From Hymenolepis diminuta (lineage: Eukaryota > Platyhelminthes > Cestoda > Cyclophyllidea > Hymenolepididae): a stretch of 64,000 bases of DNA. Shown in pieces: positions 52,907 to 64,000 of the stretch (the stretch's first letter is position 1; the number at the start of each line of letters is the position of its first letter). The stretch covers positions 4,765,661 to 4,829,660 of the forward strand of contig CAADRB010000002.1 of NCBI GenBank assembly GCA_900708905.1, given 5' to 3'. The translations under genes and the position numbers were made by a program. Under the pieces are notes generated by a model that saw only the letters and a list, made by a program, of their open reading frames with translations, did no database searches and was not told where the DNA came from.

Positions 52907-55900
52907 AAGAGTCAACCATATATATTTCTGAATATAAAGGTGTACATAATTGATGCGCTGCCAAGAAAGACAGTAATATGTTCTGTATATATAAAATTGG
53001 TTACTGCGCAGAAGTATTTCGGAATATTATAAAGATATCACAACTTCTTAAGCATAAAATCTTGTCAGTATTCAATGGTATTTATTTCTTATTTCATTTC
53101 ACTCATGTGCTATTTGCCGAGCCGTTATTAGTTTGAAAACGAGATTTACAGTAATTTTATATGTATACCTCATTTATTCTAATTTTCGTAACTTGAGTAA
53201 ATGAAATAGAGACTGAGAACTAAAAAATATTAGTGAAAGAAAGGCCGTAGAACAGAATACCTTTTTCTACTTATGCAAAGTATTGTGAATACATTTCTTT
53301 ATAGGTTTGGAGATCGTAGCATGGTGTGTTCCCCCCAATTTAATTCGGCCACTGATGTAGTCTATGTTCCTAAGTTCCTATTAATTTATTATATGACTAC
53401 AGTTGCTCAAATCCTGTTGGAAGACTAAAATGTAAATGATGGTTTTTACTAAGAAGCTTCAATTACGTATACTGCTTTATACTTAATGGTTGACAGGTTA
53501 GCCAGTAATACCAGTACTTCACTTCCAGACATGAGCGCATACAAAAGGTAACCAAATAATCTAATATCGAAAATACTTGCAGAATTTTGTAAAATTCTGC
53601 TAAGAACGTCAAAATGGTTGCTTCTGTTTGCTATAAACTGTGGATTTAAAAAGCTATGCTGTAATTTCATCAATGGCGAAGCATCTTATTCCATTTGGCT
53701 CAAATAACTCCCCAATTTTTGCCCGTATAATTGATGCGAAATGTATTTCATATTCTAACATTAAGATGGCACTTCTGATAGGCTGAACATTTTGGCGCCA
53801 TGAATAGTTTGATGAATCGCTAAATTACGCAAAGTACAGGCTGTAGCGCAAGTAAATATAAAAACTAAAAGCATAATAATACTATTTTTGCAATCTTAAT
53901 AATTTGTTTTGTCATCTTTTGCGTAGTATTTTACCGATTCTGTCAAACAAAGATAATTATAGATTTGAGAGTTTAACAATTTAGAACTGTCCATATATGT
54001 AGTCCGGCCAAACTAATGAAATTAATGATGGGTAAAATGTAAAAAACTTTATGACAGAGGAATGTAACGAATTTCTGCTTCATTTATCAAGAGTAATTGT
54101 TTACGTCAGAACCATACTGGCTCGAGTCGTTTTCATCCAAATCATTCTCCATCGAAAAACCTGAAAGGCGCTTTTGATTTCTAGTTTAGCAGACCTGATA
54201 GGGGGCCTATCATATATCATTATAGCCTCTTCATTAGTATCTACCAAAAACACCGTTACAGATTTAGCGTGCATATAGAACCTTTATTATCATTTATAGA
54301 AAATTAAAAACGGATAAAGAAGAATTTATGTGTTTTTTAAATATCGGAATAGTATTGCTTTGGACTAAAAATTTGTGGAAATAATTCATGTTAGATCCTA
54401 CAATCAATACAACTACTTCTGAATAGATATTTTTTGGTACTGTCAAGTGGAATGCCACAAAATTTCTCTCTCAAATATTTTTCTAAATAGCCACTTTCTA
54501 TTTTCTTATTTTTGATCGAAAATCATTAATCCTCTTTAATGAGTTCTGACATGTTTAAATGACCCCTCTGATCTTATCTACTCATGTGTGGCAGTAAGAA
54601 GATAGAAAGGAATCAAATTGGTATGACCAACTATTCTATTTAATCGACAGACTAACAAGTCCTGATTCTCGCGGACATGAACTCACCGAGAAACCCATGG
54701 ATCAAATCACGAAAAATTAGCTTTGCAGAATCTGAAATGGGCATTATAATTCATATAAGAAAGTTGACATCTCAGTGTTCTCAGAAATCAAATAAAGTAA
54801 GACTTTTAATCCTCAATGTTGTCACTTGATTTAAACCCGGTAGAGATTTTATCTTGCCATGAGTAGCGATAATAGACCTTTTATTTTCATTTCATGTCTG
54901 CAGATTATAAACCACTCGATTAACGGCTAAAAATAAACAATTTATAGGAAAAAAACCTAGATGCCTAAATAACATCTGAATTCTCCATGTTAAATAGCTT
55001 GAGAAGATTTTTCTTCCTCCCTTCTGTGTATTTTAAAACTATTGTGAAACGTTCTGGTATAATTTACCATATTTTATTCGGTGATATTAATTCTCATTTT
55101 ACTGCCAGTTAAATTGGAGCTTATGAGGAAATATCCCGCATTCAATTTCTATTGTTTCCTGTTATCTTTCATCTAAAACAATATTAGCAACTTGGTGATC
55201 CATTTGTTTTCCTATAAAAACACATAAATCTTTTTGAAGGCAAGGTAGAGATTGACTGTATGTTTTACCTTTTTATTAACACTATTACCTTTGTTTGATG
55301 GATAAGTTAATTTATGAATTTCTCTTACATGGTCAAACAGAAATTACAAACCAGAGTTGTTTAGCTTTTAACGTGCCTACCGTTTTGCAACTCGATCATT
55401 GAGTCTTTTAAGGAAGTAGGAAAATTCATTCAGGTATTATTAACCATAAAGCTGTCGAATAGAGTTTGCTGTTTTTGTAGAATAATTAAAACCAACACGC
55501 TATTTATGTCTGGAAGCTTAACTACACTTCCATGCATAATCGGTCCAGGATCCCATTACTGATATATAATGAACAATATTTATAAAGCCTTTTAAATAAT
55601 TAATCAGTTGTGCTAAAGTCTGTTGGGTAAAAGTGAATAATTTTTATTCGGGAAAAACAAATTTTACAATTTTATTGTTAACTATTGAAAATTTTGTACA
55701 ATTGTAAAAATGTCTTGATGTGTGTATAATTATCATCGAATTCGACAGATTGTGGCTATTTTGGATGGTTAATAAGGTTATAGCAAAGTCCAAATAACAT
55801 TTAAGATTCAAATTCGGTATATATGCAGCAAATACAGGTGTACATGTTCTTTTGTTAACAGAGAATTTAATGTTATCGTTTAACAATGAGGTGATCAGGA

Positions 55901-57450
55901 TCGACACATTCGACTGATCCCGTTTAGAGAAGGTAGCTAAAAAGGGCAGGCCGTATAATTTTTGCACTAGTTCTAGACATTAGTCTTCCAGGTATTCACA
56001 TTCTATATCTCCATGTCAGATACTGCATCATATTCAAGTACGTAAAATTATCTTTTACTTATTGTAGTAAAAATTACTGGTATTCAGTAAGATATACGCT
56101 AGCGAATTTGACTAACAATATGTGATTAACGAAAGCAGGTAGCTATTTTCTCAATTAATGAAAACGTTGAGCAAATGAGGGCTCGGCCCAACCCTTTCCA
56201 ATTTAATCTAAATCTTTAATTATATCATTATTAAACCAATTTTCTGCTCTTTTTCAGCCAAATTAAAGGCTTTTCAGAATTCAGTCATGTCATACTTGAC
56301 GAACTTTTCCGAACACTTAATTAAACACCGACTTTAGTCATTAAACTATTTATTTCAAGGGGAACTAAACCTTAGGATTTCACGCTTGAATTGAATTCGC
56401 CTAAAGGTTTGTTGATAGAATTTAAAATATTTTATTAAATCCTTTAATGATTTACCTCAGAAATTAAAGTAGCTTATCAAATATCATGCTTACATTTTAA
56501 AGAAATATTATGACAACAAGATCAAATATTTTTACACAATCACTTAATTTAACAACATTTCATAATAGTAGATTATTCCAAGAATTTGAAACTACTGATC
56601 AAAGAAATTTTAACGAAAAGTAAATTTGGGCAAATTTTGACGATATTGCAATTTATAACATAAAATGATGTCAAATGACAAATTTTTATCCAAATTGCTT
56701 GAAAAAAGAATAATTTTTTTATTTCTCTTTGATTTCTTATAACATAATACCAGAGAGTATAGAAGCCTAATTATTCTTCATAAAAGAAAAGCGAAGATGA
56801 TAATATTGACGACAGTTTCAGTATAATCCTTTAAAGAAGACGATCGAACAGATATATGAATTTATAATATAGTTTTTCTTAGTTCATTTCATATCGGAGA
56901 AATGGTATCAATATTTCACAATAGTGCTTATACAAGTTAGCAGTCAGTTTCCTTCTGATTTGTTTGAATTTGCTTCCCTCTCAATCCTTCTAAGACTGTG
57001 AAGAGAATTTCAATAAATGAAGGCTTCATAGTTCCTGCTACAGTACGACTCCAAACTTGTAACATTTCAATTATCCTTGTGTATTCCTATAAATCAAATA
57101 TTAAAAAATCATCCTACCTATAATCATCTCCAATGTAATTAGGTATCTATCTAATTAATCGGAGTGCATAACCATGAAGGATAAAAAGATCGTTAAATTC
57201 ACATAAAATCATGTTAAGCTCATAAGAATATTTTTATTTCGAGTGGAATTAAGTAATTGATTGCTATTGACATGACAGGTGAAGTTGAGTAATCTCCCGA
57301 AAATTCGGACGAAACCGATTTATAAATACCAGTGATGCAGAATATAGCACCGGTAAAATCTTCTGAACAACTTACAATCTTTACATGATTAAAATACCTA
57401 GAGGGTGAGTTTCCAAATTTGTTATCTGGGTCTAGGACGTAATTCTCAAC

Positions 57451-57590
57451 CTCACAGTGACACTTGAGGTTTTTGACCCTGCTGCAACCTCAAGATTCTT
57501 ATCAAGCTCACGGTGATATTTGAAATGCTTAATTCTGCAGTGACCTCAAGCTCCCTGTGGATAAACTTCGTGTGTCCTCAAGTTGTCAAT
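57451..57590. repeat. Degenerate 56-bp tandem duplication with CCTCAAG motifs
   Basis: 57451-57506 and 57507-57562 align as two units. Both follow the pattern CTCACRGTGAYAYTTGA, then a T-rich middle, then CTGC-ACCTCAAG and TTCT/TCCC. A third CCTCAAG at about 57576 suggests a further partial unit. It is a small minisatellite-like duplication, not coding in either strand as far as I can see. Confidence 0.5.
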
Positions 57591-58429
57591 TTAAATATCA
57601 GCATAAGCTGATTAAGTGGTCCTTGAGAGAGCGTCAGTTTCCCCAATCAACGACGTCTGGAATTATTCCCTCTCCTTAGGCTACTCCTTCTCTATGAAAC
57701 TATATAAAATCTCTTTCATAAACGCGCACACGTTTTTCATTTATCTACTAGTACTGTTCCCTCTTCTTTCTCTCAGACTTTTCCCATCTATCTCATTTTT
57801 TCCCTATTCTTTTTTTAATCACTTTTACTTCAACATAAAAAACGAAATTCACATTTTTTTGATGTATTTCCTGCTCTTGTAAAGCCCAGAGGAACGCGTT
57901 AATATGCATTCTTGCATAAATATTTTCTCCATCCCAGAAAAGATACTGAAGTATCGTAATACGCTGAATGCTGTAAGTCAAATCAGAATTTGTATAATAC
58001 TGAAAAGGATGCCTTGATTAGAAGATTTGATCACTCTATTCCAATTCAGAAAGCTATCAGGATTAAATTGAATTACATCATCTTTTTCTAATCTTCATTT
58101 TAACATTTTTTTCATCTTAAAATTGCAATATTTGATCCTGACGGTTATATGCATGGAAACATTTTCTCTTCATTTCGTTGAGCAGCCGTGAACTTAAAAT
58201 AATTATATGAAAGCTCATATCCGCTAGCGCAACTAATAAGAAAAGTGGTGGCATGACCAATTTCTTCTTTACACGCTTGTCGTATTTGACAAGAATAACC
58301 ATTTCGGTATTTTTTGCGGTAAACGATTTAGTGCTTACTACTACCAACTAGCATATCCATAATATTAAGCTACCAACCTTAAAATCCGAGATAAGTAAAA
58401 CTCTATCTCAAAATGCCGTTAAAATGTCA

Positions 58430-58690
58430 TTCCGAATCTTCTGAAAGTTAGAAGGCTTGAGAACTAGTAAGGAAATCGATCGCGCTTTGGTATTAGTTGG
58501 ACATAGCTTTAAGGGACATTTCAATAGGAAGGAGAGAAGGCAGAGAAACGCGTTTATACGTGCGGAGGTAGGACAAGGCATACGTATCGACACATATAGG
58601 GCAAAACAGGACTGAAGAAATACAAATGTGAGGTTATCCGGTTGCTATTTAATCTGTAGGTATAATAAAAATTCATTCATTCATTGAAAC
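58430..58690 (+). repeat. Possible retroelement 3' end with CATT-repeat tail
   Basis: A stretch richer in G+C than its flanks (AAACGCGTTTATACGTGCGG, GACAAGGCATACGTATCG) is followed by AATAAAAATTCATTCATTCATTG at about 58664-58686. A 3' end with AATAAA and a short simple-repeat tail is typical of non-LTR elements. No reverse transcriptase sequence is visible, so this is only a shape-based call. Confidence 0.3.
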
Positions 58691-61600
58691 GAATTGACAA
58701 ATGTTATAGAGCCTTCAAATTCAAATGCAGTGTCATAATTTTCGTATCCAACTTGATTTTATTTTGATATTAACTTGTATTTTTCATATTCAAAGAAGCT
58801 CTTTTCAGTGAAGTGTACATCGACTAGCCAAAAAAATATAAGATTGGTTTTATTGTCAATTTTTGTCTTAACAAGCTTAGTGTATCCAATGGGAAGATTC
58901 TCTGCGTAAACAGAACCCTATTTCGTTATTTTTTCTCATTTTCCACATTCAAACAAATTAAAACTTTGAAAATATCCATAGAATGTTCTGTTTGATTTCA
59001 TTTCATCGATCCTCCCCTAAATATCCCTTCAATGAGCATGTACCTTAAGTTCTGTCTAAAATGCACTCAGCCGTCTCCTTTAATTAATCACTGATCTAAC
59101 GCCATGAAAGATTACAGTCGCTGAAAACAGCGCATCAACTGGTTTTAAGTGGGGCATTTCAGGCGCAGTTAAGTGGATGAAATTGGTCCGTTCCCCTCTG
59201 GCCACTTGAGGGAAACCATTTTATAATTTCGGTGAAGTGTTAAATGATGGGAGATAAATAAGTCCATAAGACGATTCAAAATTCGGAGAAATAAAACCAA
59301 ATTCTCTTTGAAGATGCTTTATATTCTTGTATTTAAAATCGAAAGGAGTTTTGCGCTTCTCAGCATCAAAATTTCTCTTGCATGAAAGTTTACAAGAAAT
59401 GTCCTCTAGATAGTGTGCTTGGTATCCCAAAATTTAAGTCAAGTACTAAGTATGTAATTAATTAACAGAATTAAGCAATGATTTCATATAACAGATGACT
59501 TTCAAAATAGGAGATTTGCGCATAATGTCCTCCAATTGGTTAAACTCGAGCAATCTAATAACTATTGATGAGCAAATGAAAATGTAGTTGAGAGGAGATA
59601 AGATCATCTGGCGAATGAGACCAATAAAACAGACACTTAAATGCTAAGTGCTATGACATGAATTTTTAGTGTACTCACTCTTGGAGAATTCCTGACTCCC
59701 CAATTAGTCTATGAATTCGCATTTACGGTTATCTCTCGAAGTGAAACACGTACTAGTTTTGACCTTTTCTACTCTGTCCTAAATGTAAACCTCAGAGTTT
59801 ATCTGGTATATTTCTTTTTTGACGAGACAACCATATTGACCATCTTTTAAAACTGTTTCACTATTTTACCTATCAAATAAACATATTCAGTCTCACTGGT
59901 GGCTTTCGAACTTATGAGGTGGTCCTGCGGATGGGCCTTTAGTCATCCCAGGCTTTCAGTCGGTGATTTGTGTTAACTTAAACTTAACAGTATATAGCGA
60001 TAATCAGATAACACTACGAGATCTCAAGCTTTCAAAGCGTGTCAATGTTGTATTTTTAATTATCACCAAGACCTACCCAAAAATTATATTATAGGAAGTA
60101 ACATAGTATCTACAAACTGAATAGAATACTGGTAAATTGGATAAAATAAGAAGGAATTGAATTATGGAGGAGCACAAAGGAATGAATTGATGGTATTATC
60201 AGGACGTACAAATTAAGCTGGGACACCGAGCGAGGACACACCGATACAACTGTCGATAGATTTCGTACGACAAGCAAAGTATGAAAACCAAGTAGGTGAA
60301 TGCATCACCGTATTTACCATTGGCGAATATGAACGATCGCGTGCCCATATTATGGACGGCATATGAATAAATGCAACAATAAAGCAAGAGCATACCAAGA
60401 GTCACATAAAGATTAGTTTAAATGGCAGACATTAGGAAACAGACGAACTCACTATGATTATGTCCGTCGTACTATATTCTATGTCCTTACTGGGTAAATT
60501 ATATCTTTTCTAATCCATCTATTACGATACTCTATGGAAAATAAATGTCCTTATAATTATTAATTAATTCAGATTAATTCAAGTAGACTAAAACCTGTTT
60601 GGTTCATTACCTTAGGAAATATTTTACTGTTACTTAAACCAGAGTAATGAAAAGTGTAAACCAATATGGATTATGAGTCAGTCCGAGTGTTAACATTTTT
60701 AGGAAATTATGAAATCCTTAGCTTTCACAATTTTAGACATATAGTATTTATCACAATGCAAATCCGGAGTATCTTCACATCTGCCTGGTTGCGGATCCTT
60801 TTTTCCAGGAACGAAATATTAAATCCTGATGGGTTATCATCACTGACCCCCTTATGGGCTAAATGAGAATTCGCAAGGCTTATCTTAATAATGGAAAAGG
60901 ACTTTCCCACGATGAAACATGTGTTACAATTTTCAGAACGTGAGACTGTCAAAGAAAATATGTTCTAAAAAATAGGCAAATATTTTAAAACCGGAAAAAT
61001 GGAAGAGTAACTTTATTTTCTCTTAAAGAAAAGTCCGACAATGATAGAGAAAAACAATATGATGGTTATTTGAATCTTACTCACAGTTTCGTTACATGCA
61101 AGCGCAATTTGAATACTTTACTTAGGGATGGAGAAGCAAAAGCGGGTTGTCTTTAAATACAGCTAGCGTTTGCTAAAAACAGCTAACACACTACCATTAC
61201 ACTTTCCAAGTATATTAAGAGAAGCATTCAAAGCACTTTGCTTAAGCAGAGGGAAGATATCTTGGAGCTGCCCACATTCTATCAATGTTGACCAGTGCGA
61301 TCGACCATCCGCGTCACCGGATGTGCGCCGATGAGCATCGTGACCTGACTTAACGGGCATTTATGTTGATTAATGCGCCACAGTTAATAGCTTTACAGAA
61401 TTCTGCCCCAGAGGGGAGATGTGAAGCATTTCGGCAACTAACCTCTGATTTCCAAGACTTGGACAATTACACTTAGTTTCAAGATATGGAACAACCAAAG
61501 GCTGAAAAAGGAAGAATGACAATATCAAGCGATTAAAATGTTTGATTATAATATAATAAGATAAAAACGTTTCTACCGGAATAGCGAATCGACTTCTCAA

Positions 61601-61837
61601 ACCTCTGGAGTCCTATCTTAATGATTTTCAAATTCGAGATTCATCTTACAATTGTAAATTAGCTCACAGAGCTTTCACTGAAGTAATGTGGGTCGAATAA
61701 CAAGAAATCAAAATAAACAAATATTTCAAACTATCAAACTACCTTTTCTAGCCAACTTTATGAAAATTATCGAAAAATACAATATTTAATATTGATCGTT
61801 ATTCAAGTATCCAATGATTCTCTCTTGAGATACAAAT

Positions 61838-61843
61838 TTTATT
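61838..61843 (-). terminator. PLRG1: Candidate poly(A) signal of PLRG1
   Basis: AATAAA on the minus strand about 46 bases after the PLRG1 stop codon, implying a short 3' untranslated region. Plausible, though the motif is frequent in AT-rich DNA. Confidence 0.45.
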
Positions 61844-61888
61844 TGACAGATTAAAAAAGAGAATATCAACTACAGTTTACAAAGATTC

Positions 61889-61948
61889 TTAATACTTGGA
61901 CTTTCGTAAAATGCCCGGACGCCAATTCGTTGGATGCGTTTCTTCGGT
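61889..61948 (-). CDS. PLRG1: PLRG1 last coding exon
   Basis: On the minus strand a pyrimidine-rich acceptor (CTATCTTTTTTAG) is followed by 19 codons and TAA. The peptide TEETHPTNWRPGILRKSKY matches the conserved C-terminus of PLRG1 proteins (TEETHPVSWKPEI... in human) in position, length and basic ending. The exon starts in phase 0. It identifies the gene's true end and shows the tail is intact. Too short to stand out as an open frame by itself. Confidence 0.88.
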   Translation of the reverse strand, partial: TEETHPTNWRPGILRKSKY

Positions 61949-62526
61949 CTAAAAAAGATAGAAAATAAAAGTTATTTTTTTGTCCACCCGAATAGTATGT
62001 TTGCCAAAGTGATTCCGCTACCCTAGAGGTATTAAAAGTTTCAGCAAAGCCGTAACTCGAGAAAACGTAATTTGGAATATGACCGAACTGCTTTCATATT
62101 CCTTTACCTATGGCAAAACAGAAAATTATAATTTATTTATCAAGGTTTAACATCTAAACAAGGGAGTAGTAAAATATTCAAAATGAGATGTGAAGAGAGT
62201 ACCGGCACAAAGAATAACTGTATGCATCAAAGAAGTCCTACTTTATCCGAATTCCTGGATCGAGGTTGTTGGTTTTCTTAACAGATTATGATTTAACTTC
62301 CAAAAATTCGAACTTGAGGACTAAACTCATAGATTTTTAAATGATAGTTCATTTCGACATTTTTTTATTACCGATTGATTTGGGAGGTCAACCACGAAAC
62401 CCCAATATACTAATCTACTCTGATAGCCGAAGAACAGCTAGATGGTACTTGCCAAGCCATTTTAACCTAGCAGAGCTTACCAATTTACTTAACGTTAATT
62501 GACTGAAATCCACTGTCTTGACATGG
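61949..62526 (-). other. PLRG1 last intron, visible part
   Basis: Non-coding sequence between the last exon and the assembly gap. None of the three minus-strand frames next to the gap edge reads like the expected PLRG1 segment (HAAVQPG..., ...AEADKTIKVY...), so the penultimate coding sequence and its donor probably lie within the gap. Confidence 0.6.
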
Positions 62527-63008
62527 NNNNNNNNNNNNNNNNNNNNNNNNNNNNNNNNNNNNNNNNNNNNNNNNNNNNNNNNNNNNNNNNNNNNNNNNNN
62601 NNNNNNNNNNNNNNNNNNNNNNNNNNNNNNNNNNNNNNNNNNNNNNNNNNNNNNNNNNNNNNNNNNNNNNNNNNNNNNNNNNNNNNNNNNNNNNNNNNNN
62701 NNNNNNNNNNNNNNNNNNNNNNNNNNNNNNNNNNNNNNNNNNNNNNNNNNNNNNNNNNNNNNNNNNNNNNNNNNNNNNNNNNNNNNNNNNNNNNNNNNNN
62801 NNNNNNNNNNNNNNNNNNNNNNNNNNNNNNNNNNNNNNNNNNNNNNNNNNNNNNNNNNNNNNNNNNNNNNNNNNNNNNNNNNNNNNNNNNNNNNNNNNNN
62901 NNNNNNNNNNNNNNNNNNNNNNNNNNNNNNNNNNNNNNNNNNNNNNNNNNNNNNNNNNNNNNNNNNNNNNNNNNNNNNNNNNNNNNNNNNNNNNNNNNNN
63001 NNNNNNNN
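62527..63008. other. Assembly gap (482 N)
   Basis: Run of undetermined bases. It interrupts PLRG1 between the WD-repeat exon ending in GYNF and the last exon, and should contain the rest of that exon plus the missing coding sequence. Open frames spanning it are artefacts. Confidence 0.99.
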
Positions 63009-63057
63009 AAATTGTACCCAGAACGCCAGTCCCAGAAGTACATGCTACCGTTGTCAC
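63009..63057 (-). CDS. PLRG1: PLRG1 exon, truncated by the gap
   Basis: The acceptor TATTTCTCAG on the minus strand is followed by GT, which completes a Gly codon with the last G of the preceding exon. It then reads DNGSMYFWDWRSGYN and two bases of the next codon (Phe expected). This is the WD repeat that in other PLRG1 proteins reads DNGTMHLWDWRTGYNF. The 3' part of the exon is lost in the N run. Confidence 0.88.
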
Positions 63058-63451
63058 CTGAGAAATACAAAAATATAAAATAAGGTTATAGGGGTTAAAA
63101 TAGGAAAAAAATCATTCCACGAAATCTAGCCTCTCTGATTCAATAATGACTCAAACTATAAGGGATTTAATAATTGCTTTTCAGTTTCACCAAAATGAGT
63201 AAACTAATATAAATGAATGTTCATTTAACTTTCAGGAAATGACTTAAAAGGTCAGTGTAGATTAAATGATACATGGTAATTCTAGTACACTTTATTTAGA
63301 CAACCAATTCTATCGCTAAAAATTGCAGCTTTTAGTTGTGTGTTTCGATGCCTGATTTCAATTCAAAACTGTTTCAAATAGCAAGAAACCGTTCTGAAAT
63401 CAGTTCACCAATTTTTTTTCTCCATAAGACAAAATAAGACAGTTAAGTTAC
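63058..63451 (-). other. PLRG1 intron (394 bp)
   Basis: Minus-strand intron from GTAACT (donor after GTC AGT GGA G) to TTTCTCAG, phase 1. AT-rich; nothing else was recognised. Confidence 0.8.
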
Positions 63452-63591
63452 CTCCACTGACAACAACACCGTCCATGTTGATGGCAAGTGCGTTCACGAG
63501 AGCTTTGTGTCCTGGAAGATTCTGTAAGAAGTTTCCATTTGGCAACTTCCACTGTTTGATGTTATCTGGTGAGGCGGATACAAAGGCATTC
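63452..63591 (-). CDS. PLRG1: PLRG1 WD-repeat exon
   Basis: The 140-base minus-strand exon begins after TAATTTTAG and completes a codon split with the previous exon (CA|G). It encodes [33 protein letters not shown] and [14 protein letters not shown]. These are the B-D strands of one WD repeat (IKQW in place of WD, as in all PLRG1 proteins) and the GH-start of the next. Human PLRG1 has [15 protein letters not shown]...LSGHNAIINTL at this point, so the match is close. It ends in phase 1. Confidence 0.92.
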
Positions 63592-63654
63592 CTAAAATTA
63601 GAGAAAGAGAAAAAGTTAAGCTACAGCTCTCTTAACGAGAGAACGTTGACGTAC
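63592..63654 (-). other. Short PLRG1 intron (63 bp)
   Basis: Minus-strand intron with donor CA|GTACGT and acceptor TTTTAG, phase 2. Its position is fixed by the continuous PLRG1 alignment across it ([14 protein letters not shown]). Confidence 0.85.
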
Positions 63655-63845
63655 TGTGTTGGATGAATGGCAAGAGAACGGACACTCTTTTTGTGATTTG
63701 TTAGACACGACATAGTTTTACCGGCAGCCAAGTCCCATAGACGAACTGTAGAGTCGTGTGAACCCGTAATAACTTGTGGATCAGACTCCTGACAACGAAC
63801 TGACGAGACGGTATTCGAATGACCGCTCAACGTGTGAATATTGAC
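63655..63845 (-). CDS. PLRG1: PLRG1 WD-repeat exon (most upstream in the window)
   Basis: The 191-base minus-strand exon starts in phase 0 after TTAATCATTCCAG. It encodes [38 protein letters not shown] and [19 protein letters not shown] then AIHP. A full WD40 repeat is visible: GH dyad, DST, and terminal WD. Human PLRG1 reads HTLSGHTNAVATVRCQ...ITGSHDTTIRLWDLVAGKT...[10 protein letters not shown] here, which makes the identification secure. The plus-strand open frame at 63475-63666 is an antisense shadow. Confidence 0.94.
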
Positions 63846-64000
63846 CTGGAATGATTAAAATAGGACATCTTAACTCAGGATTCATTATATAAACAGGTTT
63901 ACCAAGTTTACTCGTTACCAATAAATTAGATACTAATGTACCATTTTACAAACTTTAAAGGAACCGCAAAAAAGCAATACAACGCACATCTAACATGGTA
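63846..64000 (-). other. PLRG1 intron, partial
   Basis: AT-rich sequence upstream (on the minus strand) of the 63655-63845 exon, with no PLRG1 coding match up to the window edge. The preceding exon, expected to end in a VWDVRTK-like WD-repeat end, lies beyond the window. Confidence 0.6.

Larger units (their letters stand above)
52907..61837. other. Intergenic region between convergent genes
   Basis: AT-rich, about 8.9 kb, with no recognised gene. Contents noted: a degenerate tandem duplication (57451-57590) and a CATT-tailed retroelement-like end (58430-58690). A pyrimidine-rich open frame (57616-57882) and short minus-strand frames (53449-53673, 55644-55967, 58117-58347, 59221-59430, 60199-60405) show no identifiable domain. 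A G+C-richer patch at about 59090-59215 is unexplained. Confidence 0.5.
61838..64000 (-). other. PLRG1: Gene model: PLRG1 (pleiotropic regulator 1, Prp46/Cwf1 family), 3' part
   Basis: PLRG1 is a nuclear WD40 protein of the Prp19/NineTeen complex, which works with CDC5L to activate the spliceosome. Minus-strand exons 63845-63655, 63591-63452, 63057-63009 and 61948-61889 join in frame. They give the last WD repeats (SGH...[57 protein letters not shown]) and the conserved C-terminal tail TEETHP...W.P..., matching what I know of the human protein almost block for block. The N-terminal half and earlier WD repeats lie beyond the right edge. The segment between GYNF and TEETHP, roughly 45 residues in other PLRG1 proteins, must lie in the N run at 62527-63008 and is missing. 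The gene faces the Ig gene tail to tail. Confidence 0.92.

Noticed and set aside
39100..54640. Possible third repeat family: ATCAAGATTGGTAGGACCAAC near 39107 and ATCAAATTGGTATGACCAAC near 54613
   Set aside because: Only about 20 bases align convincingly; flanking similarity is too weak to define an element.
57616..57882. Plus-strand 88-codon hydrophobic frame
   Set aside because: T/C-rich composition makes Phe, Leu and Ser runs and removes stops; no domain or splice support.
62485..63083. Four long frames of 186-194 codons
   Set aside because: They consist mostly of undetermined bases; only the minus-strand end at 63009-63057 is coding, as a PLRG1 exon.
63475..63666. Plus-strand 63-codon frame
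   Set aside because: Antisense of PLRG1 exons and the 63-bp intron between them.
1..64000. Hammerhead ribozyme, as carried by some flatworm repeats
   Set aside because: I looked for CTGATGAG paired with CGAAAC at suitable spacing on both strands and saw no pair; GAAACGCG at about 58548 lacks the partner core.
1..64000. CRISPR arrays, operons, rRNA genes, functional tRNA genes
   Set aside because: No regularly spaced direct repeats, no clustered prokaryotic-style genes and no intact tRNA or rRNA sequence were seen; the window is eukaryotic intron-rich DNA.

Overview
The window is eukaryotic nuclear DNA. It is strongly A+T rich, has no operons or Shine-Dalgarno-led genes, and holds two intron-split genes in a large amount of diverged repeat and unique intronic sequence. 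Very long AT-rich introns, old interspersed repeats, a Dpr/DIP-like immunoglobulin gene and a metazoan-type PLRG1 point to an invertebrate animal. A flatworm, possibly a schistosome-like fluke, is my best guess; it rests on general character and not on any diagnostic sequence.

Gene 1 (+ strand, about 3.6-52.9 kb) is a predicted six-exon gene for a secreted or GPI-anchored cell-surface protein with two immunoglobulin domains. Coding exons are proposed at 3673-3754 (signal-peptide-like), 30937-31211 and 42135-42432 (Ig domain 1, split by an intron), 44269-44616 (Ig domain 2), 51361-51459 (linker) and 52619-52836 (linker plus C-terminal hydrophobic GPI-type signal). All splice phases agree (1, 0, 1, 1, 1), giving 1320 coding bases or 439 residues. 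The Ig exons and the last exon are well supported; the first and fifth rest on splice sites, phase and composition.

Gene 2 (- strand, about 61.8 kb to beyond the right edge) is the 3' half of PLRG1 (Prp46/Cwf1 family), a WD40 protein of the spliceosomal NineTeen complex. Exons at 63655-63845, 63452-63591, 63009-63057 (cut by an assembly gap) and 61889-61948 (last exon with stop) reproduce the conserved C-terminal WD repeats and tail. At least one expected stretch lies in the 482-base run of N (62527-63008). The two genes converge tail to tail, separated by about 9 kb.

The rest is intron or intergenic DNA. I could define two dispersed repeat families: one of about 440 bp with three copies, and one of about 300 bp with four copies. 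There are also a tRNA-like pol III promoter remnant, an 18-bp perfect palindrome, a degenerate 56-bp tandem duplication, a CATT-tailed retroelement-like end, and a few unexplained open reading frames.
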